From Gigaspora margarita (lineage: Eukaryota > Glomeromycota > Glomeromycetes > Diversisporales > Gigasporaceae), in the NCBI GenBank assembly GCA_009809945.1, contig WTPW01000184.1, positions 361,741 through 425,740 of the forward strand: a stretch of 64,000 nucleotides of DNA. Direction: 5' to 3'. Position numbers and translations under genes: made by a program. Each line of letters starts with the position of its first letter. The first letter of the stretch is position 1. Under the pieces are notes generated by a model that was not told where the DNA came from, made no database searches, and saw nothing but the letters and a program-made list of their open reading frames with translations. Of this stretch, positions 34,078 through 45,302 are shown piece by piece.

Positions 34078-36000
34078 CTATGCTAAGCAATTTGAAATTC
34101 TTATTAAGTAAGTTATTTTTTTAAAAATAAGATCTGTCTTATATTTTGTTTATTGTTAAAATTTTAAACTATTATCTAAATTCTTTAAGCTGTTCCAATT
34201 AATTATTCATATTTTTTTGGATACTAAAATTATTTGATAAAATAGAGTTTTGCAAAAAATTTATTCTAACAAAGCTTTATTCTAATTGACTGCAGAGACT
34301 CTCAAAGAATCAAGCCACATAATACATACTATATTCCTCTGAAAATAAGCACCCTCTTGGAGCAATTTTTAAAGCCAAGATTCTCGTGATCCAGTGATCA
34401 GATCTGTATAATTTTTGGTACCATTCGAATCAGCTTATCAAAACGTTTTGAATGGTACCAAAATTATGCAGATTTGATCACTAGATCACGAGAATTTTGG
34501 CTTTAAAAATTGCTCTGAGGGGTTCTTATTTTCAGAGGAATACAGTATTATAGCTGCAGTATAGCATACTTGATGTAATCTAAACAAAAAGCACAAACTT
34601 ATATAATAGTTGAAAAATTTGTTGTATACAATTTTAATATTAAGCTACTATATCTCTCTAGTATTGTCTCCAAAATTAGTTCTGTGAAGTTGGTTATAAA
34701 ATTATCAACCAACTTTAAAAAATATATTATAAAAGAAACCTGCATGTAATAAAATTGTAAAGAATCTTTATAAATATTATATAATTAATCATATTGTTAT
34801 ATAAAGCATTACTATAACAGTCATAGGACATGTCATACCTAGAGCTGCAAAAATTAGAACATCAATAAACATATACTATAAAGTTTGATATGATATATGT
34901 GACATGACATTTAATATGATTATATATAAATTTTATATGTCATAAAGAGTGAGGACCTTCTAAATGTTGCAGCTCTAGTCACAGCTGTTAATATATAAAT
35001 GTTAGTTTATAATAAAATATAATAAAAATATATAAATTTACCAAAAATTTGGATTTCTTATTGTTTTTAACTTATATATTAACTTTTTTAGAGTTAAATA
35101 TATCAAAAATAGTAGATTAAGGTTATTTAGAACACTTTTTTAAAATTTTACAAATATTGCATATTTTCTTAATAAAATATTTTAAAAAGAAAATATTTCT
35201 AGTTCTAAAAGGTTATTATATGTAAAATTTTATACTAAACAAAGTTTACTTAGATGAAGAGAATACTATTTATTATGTAACTTAATATTTTACTAGTAAA
35301 ATGCTTATAAAAATAGTTTCTATTCTTTATTGTGGTTATAAATTTTATACAAAACAACTTTACTTAAGAGCCCAAAATTAATTGTCTTATGATGATCCAA
35401 TGTCATCTGGTGCAAGATCATAGTGTAACTCTTAAATTGATTGTGTAATCAATCAGATCAAAATAAGTAATATTCTAACACAGATTTTTCATATGAAAGA
35501 CAATTGCTTTACTAATTATGAAATTGCATATATAAATTCTATGAAATTAATACAGTGAATTTGATACTAAAAGTATGCACTTTAACTCAATTGCAAATCA
35601 AAATTTGACTACCAAAATAGCCAACTAGTATATTTAGATAGTTGCAATGGTTAGATTATCAGAATCTAATAGGCATTAAAAAAATTATATTAGATAATTC
35701 TATTTATATATAATATCTAGTATTATAGTATACTAATTTTTCCATTCCTGGTTTTGTGCAACTGTGTTGCACAGCTACTTATAAATATAAAGAAAATATT
35801 AATGAATTTTAATTCTAAAACCCTTAATATTACCTCATTATTCTGTAAATAGATGTTTTTATTTGCGCAGCTATTTGTTATTTTTCAATAATATAATATA
35901 TTTTAGTTGCAAAAACATAATTATTTTTAAAATTTGCAAGTAAATTTATTTAATTAGTTGCAATGTGCAATAAAAAAAATTGAATTTTAGCAACTGCCTG
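34078..36000. other. Gene-free stretch with hairpin repeats
   Basis: No gene. It holds the hairpin at 34327-34547, fragments of the TAAACAAAGTTTACTTA palindromic family near 35200-35380, and one copy of the TCCTGGTTTTGTGCAACTG hairpin motif at 35743-35785. Confidence 0.5.
34327..34547. repeat. 221-bp hairpin element
   Basis: The ends TACTATATTCCTCTGAAAAT and the reverse complement of ATTTTCAGAGGAATACAGTA pair, and pairing continues almost to the centre (GGTACCATTCGAA against TTGAATGGTACC). Related ends bound 53707-54024. Confidence 0.8.
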
Positions 36001-36485
36001 GAAGGGTCAGTCAGCTCAGCTTTAAGTACCAAATGGACTCCCTCCTCTTGGTACATGCTACTGCAATGCATGTTCTTTTCTCTAGTATGTCTTCGGTGGC
36101 CCAGTTAGTAGGGTCCTCCAATCCTCTTGTCATAGGCTTACTCCCTGGACCATACATGCTATCCTTTATATACTGGTAAAATCCCAACTACTCTCTGCTT
36201 AGTCTTGTCAAGTAGTTCCCGATCTTCAAGTTCTCTTGGTATTACATAATTCTATTAACATACATAGTATATCTAGAATCTTCTATATAAACAGAATTAA
36301 CCAAGAGGTAGTGCAATCTGAGTTACAGGCCTTATTATAACCCAACTGTCAACAAAGATCAGTTACTATAACACAGGTGCAATTTTCAAAAATCATCTCC
36401 AGTAGGATTTAAACCCTGCACCTAAGTTACAAATTTCTTGGAGAGTGACAACTTTTCAACATTGCTATGTTGCCATACCTTTAAA
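36001..36485 (-). mobile_element. tRNA-derived SINE, minus strand
   Basis: On the minus strand the head reads GGTATGGCAACATAGCAATG, a box-A-like start. After about 50 bases follows the box-B GGTTTAAATCC in GCAGGGTTTAAATCCTACTG. The body continues with CTACTAACTGGGCCACCG and AGAACATGCATTGCAG. The other copy, 62330-62922, shares head and body, so this is a family. No poly-A tail or target duplication was found for this copy. Confidence 0.55.
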
Positions 36486-36641
36486 AAATTTTTTATTTTA
36501 ATCTTGGAATTATAAAGAATAAAATAAAAAAAAATTTTAAATTTATTAGATATTTAAGCTTAAAGTTAAGAAAACTTTTACTTAGAAAAAAATTTGACTC
36601 TTTTCTACTAACTCACCCTATATATTAAAAAGATACTTTTG

Positions 36642-36645
<4 letters not shown>

Positions 36646-36675
<30 letters not shown>

Positions 36676-36882
36676 TTGTTGTTGTTGTTGTTAAGGTGAG
36701 ATTTTGGCTCTATCTTTATTGATAATCTGTGTGAGATTCCTCTAGGGGTTTCTCAATATTACACAAATATTTAATACAGTTTATATTACAAGAGTTGAGA
36801 CTCAGACAATAGACAAAATTAAATTAACTAATTTATCTGCAACCTAAACCTACTATAGTGGTTAAAACTCACCTAGATTTGG
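36646..36882 (-). mobile_element. 5'-truncated retroposon with poly-A tail and 11-bp target duplication
   Basis: On the minus strand the body ends TCAATAAAGATAGAGCCAAA, then ATCTCACCTT, (AAC) repeats and a long poly-A run (seen as poly-T from 36646 on the plus strand). ACTTTTGTCTT flanks both sides exactly (36635-36645 and 36883-36893). AATAAAG may be its polyadenylation signal. Length of 237 bases and lack of coding fit a truncated LINE or a SINE. Confidence 0.85.
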
Positions 36883-36893
36883 ACTTTTGTCTT

Positions 36894-38273
36894 ATTTGTA
36901 AAACAATAAGTGTTACAATTAGTAATAGAAATATCTCAAATCATTTAGATTAAAAAATTTTTGTTCTAGTATTAAAAGAGATAGAATATTTTGATACAGC
37001 TATAATATCAATTAGATACTATACCTAAACCCAACATGATAAAGTAACATATAAATATCTCAAGTTAGTAATACAATAACAAAGATGAAATAAAATTTTA
37101 ATACTTTAATAAATATTGGACATTCATTACCAGAATTGTTTAAAGTTGACCAAGAGATATTTATCAAGCTGCAAAGTCTAAAAAAATATATAGCAACTTT
37201 ATAATAGCAAGCAATTACACATTATTTGATATAGATATTCTTGATGAAGATTTCTCAACAACTAATAGTAACATATTTAAATTGTCTCAAAATGCATTAA
37301 GCAAATGCAACCAAAATATTCAAATTTATCTAGCAATTAAAACAAAGTCAAAAAACTAGTAAAAAAATTATATTAATCAAGAGGTAGAAAATCATATTAA
37401 TCAAGAGGTTAAAAATTAAAATTGATTAAAATAAAGCATTGAATTACTATAATATACTCTATAATTGCATATTTAATTTTGGATATTATAAATAAAGTAA
37501 TTGTTAACATTAAAAAATATATAAAAATTGTATATATAGTTTTATAATGCCTGATTTACAAAATATAATTTAAATAAATATTAGTCTACATTGTATGAAT
37601 ATTTTGTATTTGTTGAATATTGACTTATGTAACATTTTGTGCATAAAATATCAAGACAAAAAAAGTATAATTATAAAAGTTTGCTGATAACTATTAATAT
37701 TGTTATCTTGATAACCATTAATATCATTATCTTGGTAACAATTAGTATTGTCTTTATGATACTATTAATATAGTTATGTTAAAATTAGTTAAATATCAAA
37801 AACAAATATTTTAAAGAATTACGATTATTGAAAGTTTGTAAATATAATATTATTATTTTCTAATAGATTATATAATTACCATATTTGCACGTAATAGTGT
37901 ACTGGAGCATTAATTCAAATTTTAACTTTTTAAAAAATGGTATAATATTTGAAATAATGTCTATGCGTCCTGAAATAATACGCACCCGCCTTTTATTAGC
38001 TGTCTGTTATGAAACAATTGGAGCAGATTTTGTCTTGAATCAGTTATGTTGTATTGTCAAGATTAAATTTAGTAAAGTACAGTAATTATATAATATTGTC
38101 AATTGATAATTGTTAGTAGTATTTAGGCTTTTTTCCAGAAAGTAATTTTTGTTTTTATGCTAACCTGACTTTTGACTGATTTTTCCATCTAACTCTATAG
38201 TATATAACCTCACAGTCTGCTCTGCTTAAAAATTTAAAACTTATAAATTCGATAGCTTGTTGCAATAATAGTT
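36894..38273. other. Mostly gene-free; possible decayed coding fragment
   Basis: Around 37104-37360 plus strand, two overlapping frames read like protein (HSLPELFKVDQEIF, then IYSNFIIASNYTLFDIDILD and LSQNALSKCNQNIQIYLAIK), joined only across a frame shift and closed by TAG. I cannot name a family. The 66-codon frame at 37885 has no motif and is not called. Confidence 0.3.
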
Positions 38274-38880
38274 ATTGATTAGTTTACTTTAGATGAACTA
38301 TAACCTATCAGACAATAGTCATAATTTTTTTTGAAAGTGACCTGTTGATATTAAAGTTATAAAGAAATTTTCTTGTATTTGTGTACATAAACCTTGCCTG
38401 GGTCTGTTAACATGATAATCAAAAAGGAATTATGGNNTTTTCAAGACAAGTCCTTTCTGCCCACCTTCATGATAAACATTAAGGTTTAGAAGATAATCTA
38501 GGTGAGGGCTTCAAATTATCACTATTAGTAAGCATTGCACAAAATCAGAAGAGACAATAACATATCATCACATTTGTTATTGATTAGTTTACTTTAGATG
38601 AACTATAACCTATCAGACAATAGTCATAATTTTTTATGAAAGTGACCTGTTGATATGAAAGTTATAAAGAAATTTTCTTGTATTTGTGTACATAAACCTT
38701 GCCTGGGTCTGTTAACATGATAATCAAAAAGGAATTATGGGTTTTTCAAGACAAGTCCTTTCTGCCCACCTTCATGATAAACATTAAGGTTTAGAAGATA
38801 ATCTAGGTGAGGGCTTCAAATTATCACTATTAGTAAGCATTGCACAAAATCAGAAGAGACAATAACATATCATCACATTT
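38274..38880. repeat. Direct tandem duplication of about 305 bp
   Basis: 38274-38576 and 38579-38880 are almost identical, both running from ATTGATTAGTTTACTTTAGA to AACATATCATCACATTT. The first copy contains NN at 38436-38437 where the second has GG. The identity and the NN make an assembly artefact possible. Confidence 0.9.
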
Positions 38881-38967
38881 TATTGCTTTAGTAATAATCC
38901 CTCAACAAGAGGCAGAAGATGACGCATACATTATTACCTGTGGGATTTCAAAAAATTTACATTTTAC

Positions 38968-39045
38968 TCAAAATAAGGTGCATGCGCGCTTCAAAATAAC
39001 GTGCAGGGACCCAAAATAGCACGTAGGGGTATGTTATTACGTGCA
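38968..39045. repeat. CTCAAAATAACGTGC motif cluster
   Basis: CTCAAAATAAGGTGCATGCG, then TTCAAAATAACGTGCAGG and CAAAATAGCACGTAGG, closing with GTTATTACGTGC. Related to 16199-16270 and 63795-63880. Confidence 0.45.
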
Positions 39046-39506
39046 AATGTGGCATAAAGTAGTTACCCAATTAAGGAGTTGTTTAATATACTAAACAAAA
39101 TTAATTATTTATAGCTTCTAATAATAGATATTAAATAAAAAAGTTAAATATTTTTAAGCAATTTAATAACAAAAATTTTGCTTTAAATATATTTTTATAT
39201 TACTTACAAATTACAAATTTTAACCTTAGTCACTGTTACAGGTTTCTTCTATTCGTGCTTTCTATTTTATTTAAAAATGCTATTAGTTTTTTAATAAGAT
39301 TCTAATATTAAGAGTTTCTAGACATTCTGTAGATTATTTATACATGGCCAAAATTAATGTTTTTTGAATAATTTAACAATAAGCTTTTTTCTATTGTTAG
39401 ATTAAAAAACATAAATAGTCTGTATAATAAATAGAAGTCAAATAAAGATATAGTAGCATTTTTAGCTAATTTAGTATAGTACTTGTATAAAACTGTCTCT
39501 AATCTA

Positions 39507-40027
39507 AAATCAATTAATTTGTGATCTGCCTAAAACAATATAGTAAATAATGGGGGTATTTACTATTATTTTTGGTCCTTTTTTGGAATTTGAAGTTTTC
39601 AAAAGACAAATCAACTTTCTACTAAGTAAACCTTCCTTCTGCATTAAGAAAAGTTGTAAAGGAGAGAATCCCAGTTATAATAGCAGTTAAATTATTAAAA
39701 TCGACCTAGCGGATCACAAAATATGAGCATTTTATCTTTGCAACTATATGGTGTAAACAAAAAAGCAAACATATAGCCACAAAGACAAAATGGCTCATAT
39801 CTTGTGATCCACTTGGCCGATTTTACTGATTTTACTGTCATTAAGACTGTAATTCTCTTTTTTACAACTTTTAGTTAATGGTAAAGTGAGGTTTGCTTAG
39901 TATAAAATCAATTTGTCCTTTGAGAAACTCTAGATTCCAAAAAAGCTAAAAAAAATATAGTAAACATATCTCTACTGTTTACTATGCTTTTCACTGGTTC
40001 TTAGGCGGATTACAAATTAATTTATAC
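39507..40027. repeat. 520-bp imperfect palindrome
   Basis: The ends TCAATTAATTTGTGATCTGC and the reverse complement of CGGATTACAAATTAATTTA pair. Inner blocks AAAGACAAATCAACTTTCTA and GATCACAAAATATGAGCATT pair with the other half. The centre is near 39763. Non-coding. Confidence 0.75.
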
Positions 40028-40067
40028 TAATGAAATTAATTATTAAATATATAAATTTTACTTGGTT

Positions 40068-40669
40068 AGGGAAGTGCAGTAAATCACGTAATTATCTGGG
40101 GGGGGGGGTCGGCCATCTATCACGTCCTATATATATATGTATAAACAGCCAATAATATTGAAGCAAAATCGATTATTAGCTAATCGCATATAGTTGCTAC
40201 ATAGTAAAGTCTAAATTCTACTATGTCAATCGATAATTATCGATTAGATTAAGTAAACATGTTTGGAAGACCAAAATACACATATTCTGAAATTTTTATT
40301 AAAATTGAAGAAATTTTTATTATTTAACTTTTAATTTTTACGTTCGTCGAATATATTTTTTTAAAAAATTTTAATTTTTCCGTCGAACGTAAAAATCAAA
40401 AGTCAATTAATAAAAAATTCTCTAATACTTATGAAAATTTTATGGTAAGTGTATTTTGAACTTCTGAATATGTTTACTTAAGCGACTTTAATCGATTTGC
40501 TTAGTAAAATTTAGACTTTACTATGTAGCGACTTTTGTCGATTGTGGCGTAGCTGATTTTCAGGTCAAAGCCGTTTTTGAGTTTTATTAAATTGATTGGT
40601 CAACAGTCCTATCACAGGGGGGGTCAGGACCTATGTAAACCCTAATCACATAATTTACTGCACTTCCCT
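40068..40669. mobile_element. TIR element with an inner palindrome
   Basis: The TIR AGGGAAGTGCAGTAAATCAC pairs with the right end GATAATTTACTGCACTTCCCT-like sequence (CATAATTTACTGCACTTCCC). G-runs lie near both ends (GGGGGGGGGGTCGG and GGGGGGGTCAGG). 40187-40545 inside it is a member of the TAGTTGCTACATAGTAAAGT palindrome family, so the two are nested. Confidence 0.75.
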
Positions 40670-41790
40670 TATGAATTAAAAAACCTTGCAACAATTGATT
40701 GTTAGTAAAATTTTTATAAAAGCATGTTCTGTAATGCATATTTTATATTTACAAATAAAATTTTCAACCACTTGTTGTAGAATATAACAATAAAAATCTG
40801 AATCTATTAAATCTAATTTTTTAATTTTTTAAACCAATTTTATAATTTTATTTAATATAAAAATTAAACTTCATCATTTTCCAAGTTTTTTCTTGTCATT
40901 TGTGTTTAATTGCTTGATAAGTACTATAAATTAACTCATAAATTTTTGATTATATTTACTTGTGTTTCCAAATTATTTATGCCTTCTTTGATTAAATAAG
41001 TTTTTAACTGAACTAATAGTATGTATTTTGAAAATATTGGTAACCTAATATTTAAAACATAGATTATTTAATAGATTAGGATTTAATATATTCAAATTAT
41101 CAGTTAAGCAATATTTATTTTCTTTGATTATTAAAAGTTTCAAGTATTTACTCAAAAGTCTTATAATTTATAAAACCAAAATATTGTGAATTTATAATTA
41201 AATAATATGGAAAAATTTTAATAAAATAATATAGATATATAACTCCAGCATACAAAAATGGATATTTGTTTGTATCAAAATTGAACACCTGCCATTAGTC
41301 AAGTCAAATTATGCCAATATCCAAAGGAATGCATCTAGTGCCAAACAAAAGTAATCTGTTTGAAAGAAACTTGGCCTCCCTATATTAAAGAAGGATCTAA
41401 AAAGTCTGAACCAAATAAAAGAATATACTAAAAAGCTGTTCATATTATTTATAAAGATCCATATAAAGACATAATGAAACAAAAAACCTGAATTAATAAA
41501 AGGAACAGGAGTAAAGAAGAAACATCTCATTACCTGCTGGATAAGACTTAATAAAAGTATCAAATGAAAGTCAAAATGTATCCATTAACAATTCTTTGTA
41601 TAGTGTTGGATATTCTTATCAAAACAGGATTGGAGTTAAATGAAAATAAGAAGTAAGAAATAAGTGAAACTTAATAAATCCAACATCAAACTCACAATTC
41701 GGTCTAGTAGTCAGTGGCCTAACATCCTAAAGGCCAAAGGGAATTTGTATTATGTGTTGTGTTCTTGTGGAACTCAAACTTAAGCTGGGG
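40670..41790. other. Gene-free stretch
   Basis: AT-rich. The 84-codon minus-strand frame at 41309-41563 has no recognisable domain and biased Phe/Leu/Ile composition; not called. Confidence 0.5.
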
Positions 41791-41794
41791 AGTA

Positions 41795-42327
41795 TGTGAA
41801 GAAGTAAATTGTGTTTTGAAATAAATATTTCTTTATATCAAGGGTTGGCTGTATATTTATCTGTGGTGGTTCAGATCAAATCTAGCCAAAATTAGTATAG
41901 AAGTTCTATTCTGAACGTTTTGCATTTTTTGACCTTTTTGCATTTCTCAACTTTCTGAACTTTTTGTGCTTTTTGAACTAAACTTTCTGTACTTTTTGAA
42001 TTTCTTGAACTTTTTGATTCTTTGAACTTAGTAATTGCCATTTAGTAATGTAAGCTTAACTGTTGAGTTAAGTCGTAATTCTGTAAAGAAAAAAGTATAG
42101 AAGCGGTACCTTTTCGTTTCAGTAAAAATTAACTCAGATAGAGTTTAACTCAGATAGAGTTCAACTCAGTAGAGTTCAGCTCTGGGAAGAACTCAACCTC
42201 GTTGAAGTCATAATCTTAAAATTAGAGTAGAAGTGTTATCTTTAGTAATTCTCCTGATAGACACTTGAATTAATAAATTGTTATTATTATTAACTGATAA
42301 CCCCGATAGGTTAAATCGTATCAAAGC
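41795..42327 (+). mobile_element. Probable copia-type LTR with PPT and primer-site-like flanks
   Basis: AACTTAAGCTGGGGAG just before 41793 resembles the purine tract that precedes a 3' LTR. The body has CTTTTTGAAC-type 10-11 base repeats at 41930-42035 and four AACTCAGATAGAGTT units at 42128-42182. TGATAACCCCGA near 42290 is shared with the solo LTR. GTATCAAAGC at 42318-42327 resembles the initiator-tRNA primer site of copia elements. No pol gene is visible. A purine tract before and a primer site after the same LTR do not belong together in one intact element, so the boundaries are uncertain. Confidence 0.4.
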
Positions 42328-42623
42328 CTAATCCCGTGATCCCGAATAATAACCTCGTAACGTAATATAGAGCTCTATTTGAACCCTAGTTACTTGGACC
42401 AAGTCTTCCATGCCTCTTTTGTAGCCTGCCAATATTGGGGTTTGGAAAGAGTATAGTTGTTTGTTGTTGTTTTGGATAGTATATATTAGGATGGGTTGAG
42501 ATCCGTATTACCTGTGCTTCCAGATTCCGGAGTAGTTCCCACTTTTACAATATGCAATTTCTAGCATTCTATAGAATTTTGATGTTTATCGACAAAGACT
42601 AAAAAATAATACATGTCAGTTTA

Positions 42624-42955
42624 TAAGGCCATGCATAACCCGCCGACCCAATTTTTCCAAAAAAAATTTTTTTTTTTTTAAATTCGCCATTTAATTTTTT
42701 TCTCCGGTGTCACCCGATGCTGACCTTAACTTTCCGTAATTACCCGATAGGTCCGATAAAAAAAAGACAAAATTTTCTGATTCCATGCATGCAAACCGAA
42801 TAATTAACTTTGCGTGACCTTAGATGTGAATATGAATTGATTTAGGCCACGTAAAGTTAATTTATAAAAAAAAAAAAAAAAAAAATCCGACCCGCCGACC
42901 GGAATTTTGAAACACCAGGTTATGCAAAACGAAAAATTAACTTTGCGTGGCCTAA
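42624..42955. repeat. Two neighbouring GGCC-family MITEs
   Basis: 42624-42822 runs from TAAGGCCATGCATAACCCGC to TAACTTTGCGTGACCTTA. 42842-42955 runs from TTAGGCCACGTAAAGTTAAT to TTAACTTTGCGTGGCCTAA. Both have GCCGACC and A-runs inside, like 31-306. Confidence 0.75.
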
Positions 42956-43221
42956 TCAACAAATCCTAACAATGATGTAACTAAAAAAAAAAAAAGTTCT
43001 ATATAAGCGGCATCAATTTCGTATTCTATCGTAAATTAGCATCCACTTTAAACATAATTGATGGTACTTATTCATAATAAGAATGCGGTATCACTATTCC
43101 AGGTTTAAATAACATGGCTTAACTTATAAGATTAAATATACGTTCCAAACCAGGTTAATTAATGCGATCTTATAAATTTTTTAAAAGAAATTTAGGTAAA
43201 GAAATTTATTTAATGAATATA

Positions 43222-43388
43222 TACATTTGATCCTCGTTAATATTAACTTCATTAATATCAACCTCTAATTAATAAAAAAAAATTGAGATCGTGCTATATT
43301 AATAATAATTATCGATTTGTTATCAATCCTCGTAGATATGACATAATTATCTAATCCAAAAAGTTGATATTAATGAGAGTAAATTGTA
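43222..43388. repeat. MITE, TCCTCGTTAATATTAAC family
   Basis: Begins TACATTTGATCCTCGTTAAT and ends GATATTAATGAGAGTAAATT then GTA, its imperfect reverse complement. Relative of 32268-32456. It sits just downstream of the viperin-like gene. Confidence 0.65.
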
Positions 43389-43487
43389 CAATGAATATTT
43401 CTTAACTATAACAACAATAAATTGACATTTATCAAAAGGGACTATCTAAAAATTTTTATTGTATAAAAAAAATTTCTACCAAAAATT

Positions 43488-44534
43488 TTACCAATCGAAT
43501 TTTTTGGAATCATTCACTCCGGTACAACCATTATTTGGCAACTTTGACCAATTATAAATTCCTTGTCGTTGAAAAAAGGCGCTCTCGTCCCATCCAGCTT
43601 GTTGTAATGCCGTGTCAACGTCAACGTCTAATAAAGAGTCGCTTGGAACCTTTTCATCATTAGTACAATTTAAAAAGCGCAAATATTCATCAAGTATTAA
43701 GTATGAATTCTTCATTATATTATTAGGTTCTTTAACTATTGATTTCTGAGTTTTATGCCTTTCGACAAATGCTTCAAATTGCTCTGTTGAAATTTTAAAC
43801 CTCCTTGCATCTCTTAACGTACCATCAAATCCACCATTCTCGTTCTCCAAAATCAAGACTTGAAAGCATTTCCATCGGAATGGTGCTAAAATTTCAATAT
43901 GTTCATTCATATTTTCTTCCCAATTAAAAGCATTGACTACAGTATTTAATTTAAATTTTATTCCCAGTTGATGACACCATTCTGCAATTTCATATAAATT
44001 TTTGACATGCTGCCCTGATCCACGACCAATTTTAATATTCGTTTCTTCATCAAATGAATCACAGGAGATAGCCAATATGTCAAGATTATCACGATTTTTC
44101 TGCAGCCATGTTCGTTTGATTTTACTTCCATTACTAATGATAGATACTGATTCTAATTTTAATTCATTTTTACAAAAGTCCATAAGTTCTGCAAGATATT
44201 TTGGATATAAGAATGGCTCTCCACCTGCAAAATTAATTTTTTTCATCCCAGATTCAGAGAGTTTTCGTAAAGCACGTTTAGAATTTTCTATAGTGGGAAT
44301 GTCAGATGACTTTGCAGTGTGAAAACAAAATCCGCATTCATAATTACATTTGCGAGTAAAATGGAAATTTACTGAAATTGGAATTTTTTTCTTTTTTTCA
44401 AATTTGTAATTTAAATTTATACATTTTGGCTGTTTGTAAATGTTAAGTAATATGCGTATAACATAATAGATAAATAAAAAAATAAGGATGTATAAAACTT
44501 CCATCGTATTGCAAAATGACAAGATCTTATTCAT
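43488..44534 (-). CDS. RSAD2-like: Viperin-like radical SAM enzyme
   Basis: Single exon, 348 residues; M11 (44504, ATGG context) is an alternative start. Residues 11-33 are a hydrophobic anchor (MEVLYILIFLFIYYVIRILL), as in viperins tied to the ER face. VNFHFTRKCNYECGFCFHTA holds the Fe-S cysteines C63, C67 and C70 (C-x3-C-x2-C). INFAGGEPFL (100-109) is the SAM-binding GGE motif. SVSIISNGSKI, LDILAISCDSFDE, KFKLNTVVNAFNWEE, RWKCFQVL and MKNSYLILDEYLRFLNC follow in the viperin order. The C-terminus GCTG...KKFDW ends in Trp, the residue used by animal viperin to reach the cytosolic iron-sulfur machinery. Viperins turn CTP (or another NTP) into a 3'-deoxy-3',4'-didehydro nucleotide that terminates RNA chains. 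All key residues are present, with no stops. It stands alone between MITEs; no nucleotide kinase neighbour. Confidence 0.93.
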   Translation of the reverse strand: MNKILSFCNTMEVLYILIFLFIYYVIRILLNIYKQPKCINLNYKFEKKKKIPISVNFHFTRKCNYECGFCFHTAKSSDIPTIENSKRALRKLSESGMKKINFAGGEPFLYPKYLAELMDFCKNELKLESVSIISNGSKIKRTWLQKNRDNLDILAISCDSFDEETNIKIGRGSGQHVKNLYEIAEWCHQLGIKFKLNTVVNAFNWEENMNEHIEILAPFRWKCFQVLILENENGGFDGTLRDARRFKISTEQFEAFVERHKTQKSIVKEPNNIMKNSYLILDEYLRFLNCTNDEKVPSDSLLDVDVDTALQQAGWDESAFFQRQGIYNWSKLPNNGCTGVNDSKKFDW

Positions 44535-44768
44535 TGTAAGTTTATCAAGTAGACTTTATTCTGTTTGATGAAAAGCTTCGTAAAGTGTAAATTTGTTCTT
44601 ATAACCTAATGGTTCATATTAATCTCTATATATAGTTATATAAGGTCTCGAATTATTTATAAATAGTAGATGTCAATTCCCTCGAATCTCTTTGTTTTGA
44701 TCTTTCCATTTTTAATATCCTCGGGATCCAATAAAGCAGTACAAACAATGCCATATTTAGGGGTCGGC
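44535..44768 (-). promoter_or_regulatory. Promoter region of the viperin-like gene
   Basis: The gap between the start codon and the next repeat holds TATATATAGTTATATAAGGTC at about 44623-44646, a TATA-like stretch about 100 bases upstream. No known stress or interferon-type element can be named from sequence. Confidence 0.3.
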
Positions 44769-45014
44769 TAAGCCAGGTACATCACGAGATTACCAGATAT
44801 GTGACCAAATCCGTCCGAACAAAACAAAGCAAGACGACAAAGACAAAAAAACACGAAAAATACAAAAAACGGTCAACTAAACCGGCCATGGTCCACTAAA
44901 TAAATGCGATTTTGCTATATATAACTATTCTCTCTATCCTTCATCAAACCCTAATCATAATATCAATCGATTTTAATTAAAAATCGGAAATATTATGATG
45001 TACCTGGTTTTTAG
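44769..45014. repeat. TIR element, CCAGGTACATCA ends
   Basis: The left TAAGCCAGGTACATCACGAG pairs with the right TATGATGTACCTGG-TTTTTAG. Non-coding, with CGATTTTAATTAAAAATCG near the right end. Confidence 0.6.
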
Positions 45015-45302
45015 CTATTCTCCATATTTAGGAACAATGACTTTATGATTATTAAAAGCCGATTCAAGTCGCATGCTATTGTTATGAATATATTTAGCTA
45101 ATAAAACTAATATATAACAGATACTACAGTACTAATATTTATCTCTATTATTGATTGAACTTAACAATTAAAAATTTATTATTGGTCTACGGGTATTATT
45201 TAAAAATTCATGTAATGGACTTTCGAGCCTATTTTTTTTTTTGGCGTCCCGGAGTTAGATTATTTACTAAAACTACGTACGTACGTATGTACGTAGATTG
45301 CT

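Noticed and set aside
36396-36485. Functional tRNA gene
   Set aside because: A and B boxes are recognisable but no closed acceptor stem or anticodon loop could be drawn; the sequence recurs as a SINE head.
41309-41563. 84-codon minus-strand frame
   Set aside because: No domain, hydrophobic-biased composition and no support from context.
44002-44322. 106-codon plus-strand frame
   Set aside because: Antisense shadow of the viperin-like gene.
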